Shown: positions 4,759 through 6,916 of the stretch, piece after piece
How positions within the stretch are numbered: the stretch's first letter is position 1
Layout: each line of letters begins with the position of its first letter
Assembly (NCBI GenBank): GCA_030603505.1
Contig: JAUVXQ010000068.1
Coordinates: 1-6,916 of the forward strand
Length of the DNA stretch: 6,916 nt
Reading direction: 5' to 3'
Origin: Candidatus Heimdallarchaeota archaeon
Lineage (GTDB): Archaea > Asgardarchaeota > Heimdallarchaeia > Heimdallarchaeales > Heimdallarchaeaceae
The notes under the pieces: model-generated
What the model saw: the letters and a program-made list of their open reading frames with translations, nothing else
What the model was told of the DNA's origin: nothing
Database searches by the model: none
Position numbers and translations under genes: made by a program

Positions 4759-5790
4759 TCATCCAGCTTTAAGTAACAATGCCCAGATCCAATCAATAAG
4801 TGTGTGCAGTAACATCGCAGAAAACAATCCACCAAATATCCAGCAAACACCATAAATAACTCCTGCAATTGCTGCTAGAAGAATGTACACCCAGATTAAT
4901 TCAGGGGAAGTATTATTCCAATGTGTTACTGCAAAAGCAATGGAAGCTAATACAACTGCTACCCATCGCCAATAAGGATATATTTTACTCTTTTTTTTCA
5001 CAATCTTTTCAGTCAATTGATGTTGTATAATGCCTCTAGCAATTGTTTCCTCAGGTAAAGCTATCGTAAGCCATATTCCTATAAAACTTACAACAAACAT
5101 CCCAAAACCTGGCCATTCAGGAGACCAAACTAAGAAATCTGTTATTAAATCTATAGGGATAGCTATTAAGCAAAGAATTAACAATCCTATGAATGGAGTG
5201 AAGAGTTTCTTTAGAGTGATTTTCCAGTTGAATTTTTCAGTAAACTCTTTTAATTGAATGGAAAAGAGAAGGAGAATCAAAGCAGACATCCATAAAGCAT
5301 TAAATTCATACTTCATCTCATCGAAACCATTAATCACGTCGTAAGTGTATCTATTATCAAATCCAATAGCAAAAATTACTACAGCTGAAATGTGGAAGAT
5401 GAAATCTATCCTTTTTATGTGACGATGCTTAATTAGTACAGGAAGAATCATAAGAGCTGTAGGAAGGATATACCAGAGAAGATAGGAATACAGAGCTGAA
5501 ACAACATCTTGTGAAAATATCCATGAAAGGAGGGGAAGAAAAACTACTAGGGATACTACTCCCCAATAGAACCATCTCTTTGAATTCAGTGATTCGATAA
5601 TCTTAATATTCGTTAATGGAACAAGAAGGAAGAAAATAACACTTGCTAGAATAAACATGAGAATTGCAAAAAGAACCGATTGAACAGTTGTTTCTTGTGG
5701 TTCGACCAGCACAACTGTTACAGTAAGTATCAAAGATGTTAGTACAATAAAGAATGAACAGAATATGAACTTCTTATTTTCTGGTTCCAT
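4759..5790 (-). CDS. CPBP-family intramembrane metalloprotease (CAAX protease / Abi type)
   Basis: From ATG 5790 the product has 343 residues and roughly ten hydrophobic membrane segments. The three CPBP motifs are present in the C-terminal third: EETIAR (EExxxR), FAVTH (FxxxH) and HTLID (HxxxD/N), counted from this start at E247-E248/R252, F286/H290 and H329/D333. These residues bind zinc and catalyse proteolysis within the membrane. Relatives include eukaryotic Rce1, which trims prenylated CAAX proteins, and bacterial bacteriocin-immunity proteins. The frame can also open at TTG 5862 (367 residues), adding 24 hydrophilic residues; ATG 5790 is preferred because a TATA-like box at 5820-5811 sits at the right distance for a leaderless start, but this is uncertain. 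No T-rich terminator follows the TGA (the transcript is A-rich there), so transcription may continue into the ABC operon 120 bases on. The substrate is unknown; a role in peptide processing or immunity is speculative. Confidence 0.88.
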   Translation of the reverse strand: MEPENKKFIFCSFFIVLTSLILTVTVVLVEPQETTVQSVLFAILMFILASVIFFLLVPLTNIKIIESLNSKRWFYWGVVSLVVFLPLLSWIFSQDVVSALYSYLLWYILPTALMILPVLIKHRHIKRIDFIFHISAVVIFAIGFDNRYTYDVINGFDEMKYEFNALWMSALILLLFSIQLKEFTEKFNWKITLKKLFTPFIGLLILCLIAIPIDLITDFLVWSPEWPGFGMFVVSFIGIWLTIALPEETIARGIIQHQLTEKIVKKKSKIYPYWRWVAVVLASIAFAVTHWNNTSPELIWVYILLAAIAGVIYGVCWIFGGLFSAMLLHTLIDWIWALLLKAG

Positions 5791-5810
5791 ATATTTACTA
5801 AAATTATGTA

Positions 5811-5820
5811 CTTTTAAATT
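5811..5820 (-). promoter_or_regulatory. Possible TATA box for the CPBP gene
   Basis: The minus strand reads AATTTAAAAG, an acceptable TATA variant with its centre about 25 bases from the A of ATG 5790. If used, the transcript is leaderless and TTG 5862 is not the start. It lies inside the longer alternative frame, so the two readings exclude each other. Confidence 0.35.
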
Positions 5821-5888
5821 ACACTCTCCCTTTTTATTGGTTATTGTTACCTTGAACTTCAAAGAGAAATAGAGGTGTCAAATAGTAA

Positions 5889-5898
5889 ATGCTTTTAT
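5889..5898 (+). promoter_or_regulatory. TATA box of the four-helix membrane protein gene
   Basis: The sequence GCTTTTATTT has a TATA-like core centred near 5894, 27 bases before the ATG at 5921. This is the spacing expected for a leaderless archaeal transcript starting at or just before the start codon. Confidence 0.5.
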
Positions 5899-5920
5899 TT
5901 CAAGAATTATAGTTTTAATC

Positions 5921-6340
5921 ATGGCTCGAAAGGTTATGATATTGATTTTAGGATGTTTTGTTGCAGCTGCAGGTTTGTTTTTTGTACTTTCAGCTACTGC
6001 ATTTCCAAAACTAGCAGAAATTAGCATTTTTCTATCTCCCAAATACTCTGTAGCAGATTTAGGTGAAACAGGAATGATTTTTGTTCGTAGTTTATCAGCA
6101 GTTTTAGGAGGATTAATGATTGGCTGGGGGATAACTATTATGTATTTTGCTTATCATTTCACTAGAAAAGCAAGGTTATTTCTGTTAATAGCTATTATAA
6201 CATGGTTTACAACAGATAGTATTGGATCTTTACTAAATGACCTTCATTATAATGTTATTTTAAATGCTGTTTTTCTTATCTTTGGTTTGTTAGTTCTATT
6301 CTTATCAAAAACGGAAGAACAGTTAGAAGAAAAGGCTTGA
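5921..6340 (+). CDS. Four-transmembrane-helix protein of unknown function
   Basis: This 139-residue integral membrane protein has four hydrophobic segments at about 4-26 (MILILGCFVAAAGLFFVLSA), 53-78 (FVRSLSAVLGGLMIGWGITI), 83-101 (ARLFLLIAIITWFTTDSIG) and 111-129 (VILNAVFLIFGLLVLFL), and a charged C-terminal tail (SKTEEQLEEKA). An Arg at the start of TM2 followed by a Gly-rich helix (GGLMIGWG), and an Asp within TM3 (TTDS), resemble small four-helix membrane families such as DUF4345, but I am not certain of membership. No catalytic motif is visible. The start is fixed by the TATA box 27 bases upstream, giving a leaderless message. The gene lies head-to-head with the CPBP protease and ends at a hairpin terminator shared with the convergent flavodoxin-like gene. 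Confidence 0.8.
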   Translation: MARKVMILILGCFVAAAGLFFVLSATAFPKLAEISIFLSPKYSVADLGETGMIFVRSLSAVLGGLMIGWGITIMYFAYHFTRKARLFLLIAIITWFTTDSIGSLLNDLHYNVILNAVFLIFGLLVLFLSKTEEQLEEKA

Positions 6341-6359
6341 AACCTTTTTTACTCTTTCT
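6330..6359. terminator. Bidirectional hairpin terminator between convergent genes
   Basis: A 6-bp stem (AAAAGG 6330-6335 with CCTTTT 6343-6348) and 7-base loop overlap the TGA of the membrane-protein gene and are followed on the plus strand by TTACTCTTTCT. Read on the minus strand, the same hairpin follows the end of the flavodoxin-like gene and leads into CCTTTTCTTCT. Both transcripts therefore meet a hairpin with a U-rich flank. Confidence 0.5.
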
Positions 6360-6916
6360 AATATGGTTTATCTCGCAATTTATCTTTAGTATTTATCTGT
6401 TCAGCCCATTGAATCCAGCTATTATTAGCGAATGGGACATATTCATGTAGATCGAATGGAACAAATTCTATTTTCTTTAATTCTTCTCGAGGAACAGCTT
6501 TTTCATTTGAGAGGTAATCAACAGAAGCAAGAATAAGTTTGTTAAGAGTATCAACAATTTCATATATCTTTTTGTTAATATAGTCAAGCTCAGGAGCAGA
6601 ACTTAATTTTGCATGAAAATCAGGTAAATAATTAGTAGCAAAAATCCCTGCTCCACCTATTGGTAAACCTCCTGCCCATCTAATATTGTTTGCTTTTGCA
6701 AATTGCTCATAGATCTGTAAAGCTACTTTATTATGATAGTATTCAAGAAATCCTGCATTTGAAATTGCAAACAACAATTGGTCATTGACTTTTATTTCTC
6801 CTGTTTGGACTTTTTCAGTTATTAATTCCATTAGTTTTGTAGTCATATAGGGAGCAGAGTCTATATAAAGAGGTGTGGAAAGAATAATGATTTTACAGCT
6901 GCTTACCGCTGTAATC
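6358..6916 (-). CDS. Flavodoxin-fold NAD(P)H/FMN-dependent oxidoreductase, 5' end cut by window edge
   Basis: The ATG at 6846 is not the true start: the frame stays open to the right edge and the 23 residues before it read ITAVSSCKIIILSTPLYIDS and on into APY, the flavodoxin-like pattern 'aD.iilgtPvY..s.p...K' that follows the third beta strand. About 185 residues are visible. After TKLMELITEK comes LLFAISNAGFLEYYHNKVAL, the next strand and helix with the N-x-G-F-x-E arrangement of NADPH-dependent FMN reductases and flavodoxin-like oxidoreductases, then WAGGLPIGGAGIF, a glycine-rich segment common in this group. The tail (VPFDLHEYVPFANNSWIQWA) is less conserved. Such proteins bind FMN and move electrons between NAD(P)H and small acceptors; the partner here is unknown. 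The N-terminal phosphate-binding loop lies outside the window, so FMN binding cannot be confirmed. Confidence 0.75.
   Translation of the reverse strand, partial: ITAVSSCKIIILSTPLYIDSAPYMTTKLMELITEKVQTGEIKVNDQLLFAISNAGFLEYYHNKVALQIYEQFAKANNIRWAGGLPIGGAGIFATNYLPDFHAKLSSAPELDYINKKIYEIVDTLNKLILASVDYLSNEKAVPREELKKIEFVPFDLHEYVPFANNSWIQWAEQINTKDKLRDKPY

Noticed and set aside
4735..4759. Long T-tracts on the plus strand as a terminator
   Set aside because: No plus-strand gene precedes them. In the direction of the CPBP transcript they are A-tracts, which do not terminate archaeal transcription.
5030..5257. Plus-strand open frame of 75 codons
   Set aside because: It is antisense to the CPBP protease gene, including its EExxxR motif region; no recognisable product.
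1..6916. CRISPR, tRNA, rRNA, insertion sequence or toxin-antitoxin pair
   Set aside because: No regularly spaced direct repeats, cloverleaf-like GC-rich segments, transposase motifs or recognisable toxin families were found. The two small plus-strand ORFs at 2485-2910 do not resemble known pairs.

Overview
This 6.9-kb window looks archaeal. It is AT-rich (about one third G+C by eye). Several genes have a TATA-like box whose centre lies about 25-32 bases upstream of the start codon, which suggests leaderless or near-leaderless transcripts. Four of the five visible transcription units whose 3' ends can be judged finish in oligo-T tracts rather than strong GC hairpins. Nothing resembling bacterial sigma-70 promoters stands out. 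The overall style resembles Asgard-type archaea, but no marker gene here fixes the lineage, so that placement is only a guess. I see no tRNA, rRNA, CRISPR array or insertion sequence.

Left part (1-2314): the 3' end of a GNAT-like acetyltransferase gene (plus strand, cut by the window edge) converges on a long minus-strand gene. That gene encodes a membrane-anchored extracytoplasmic serine hydrolase of the CocE/NonD (peptidase S15-like) family, with all recognisable active-site residues in place. It starts at a TTG with a Shine-Dalgarno-like sequence just upstream. Middle (2315-2910): a divergent promoter region, then a small, highly charged, helical protein gene on the plus strand and a possible second tiny ORF right behind it.

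Central minus-strand block (2899-5790, read right to left): a CPBP-family intramembrane metalloprotease, an ABC transporter ATPase with its own promoter, and the partner ABC-2 permease. The permease reading frame is interrupted by one in-frame TAA. Both halves are otherwise intact and in the same phase, and the stop falls just before transmembrane segment 3. No oligo-T terminator separates the protease gene from the ABC pair, so read-through co-expression is possible. A membrane CPBP protease beside a two-component ABC-2 exporter resembles peptide export or immunity modules in other prokaryotes, but no precursor peptide gene was recognised.

Right part (5863-6916): head-to-head with the protease gene is an apparently leaderless gene for a four-helix membrane protein of unknown function. 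It ends at a hairpin with U-rich flanks on both strands, shared with a convergent flavodoxin-fold NAD(P)H/FMN oxidoreductase gene. That last gene runs off the right edge: its reading frame stays open beyond the internal ATG at 6846.

The most noteworthy item is the nonsense-interrupted ABC permease. The rest is ordinary archaeal gene content with a few candidate operators and start-site reassignments.
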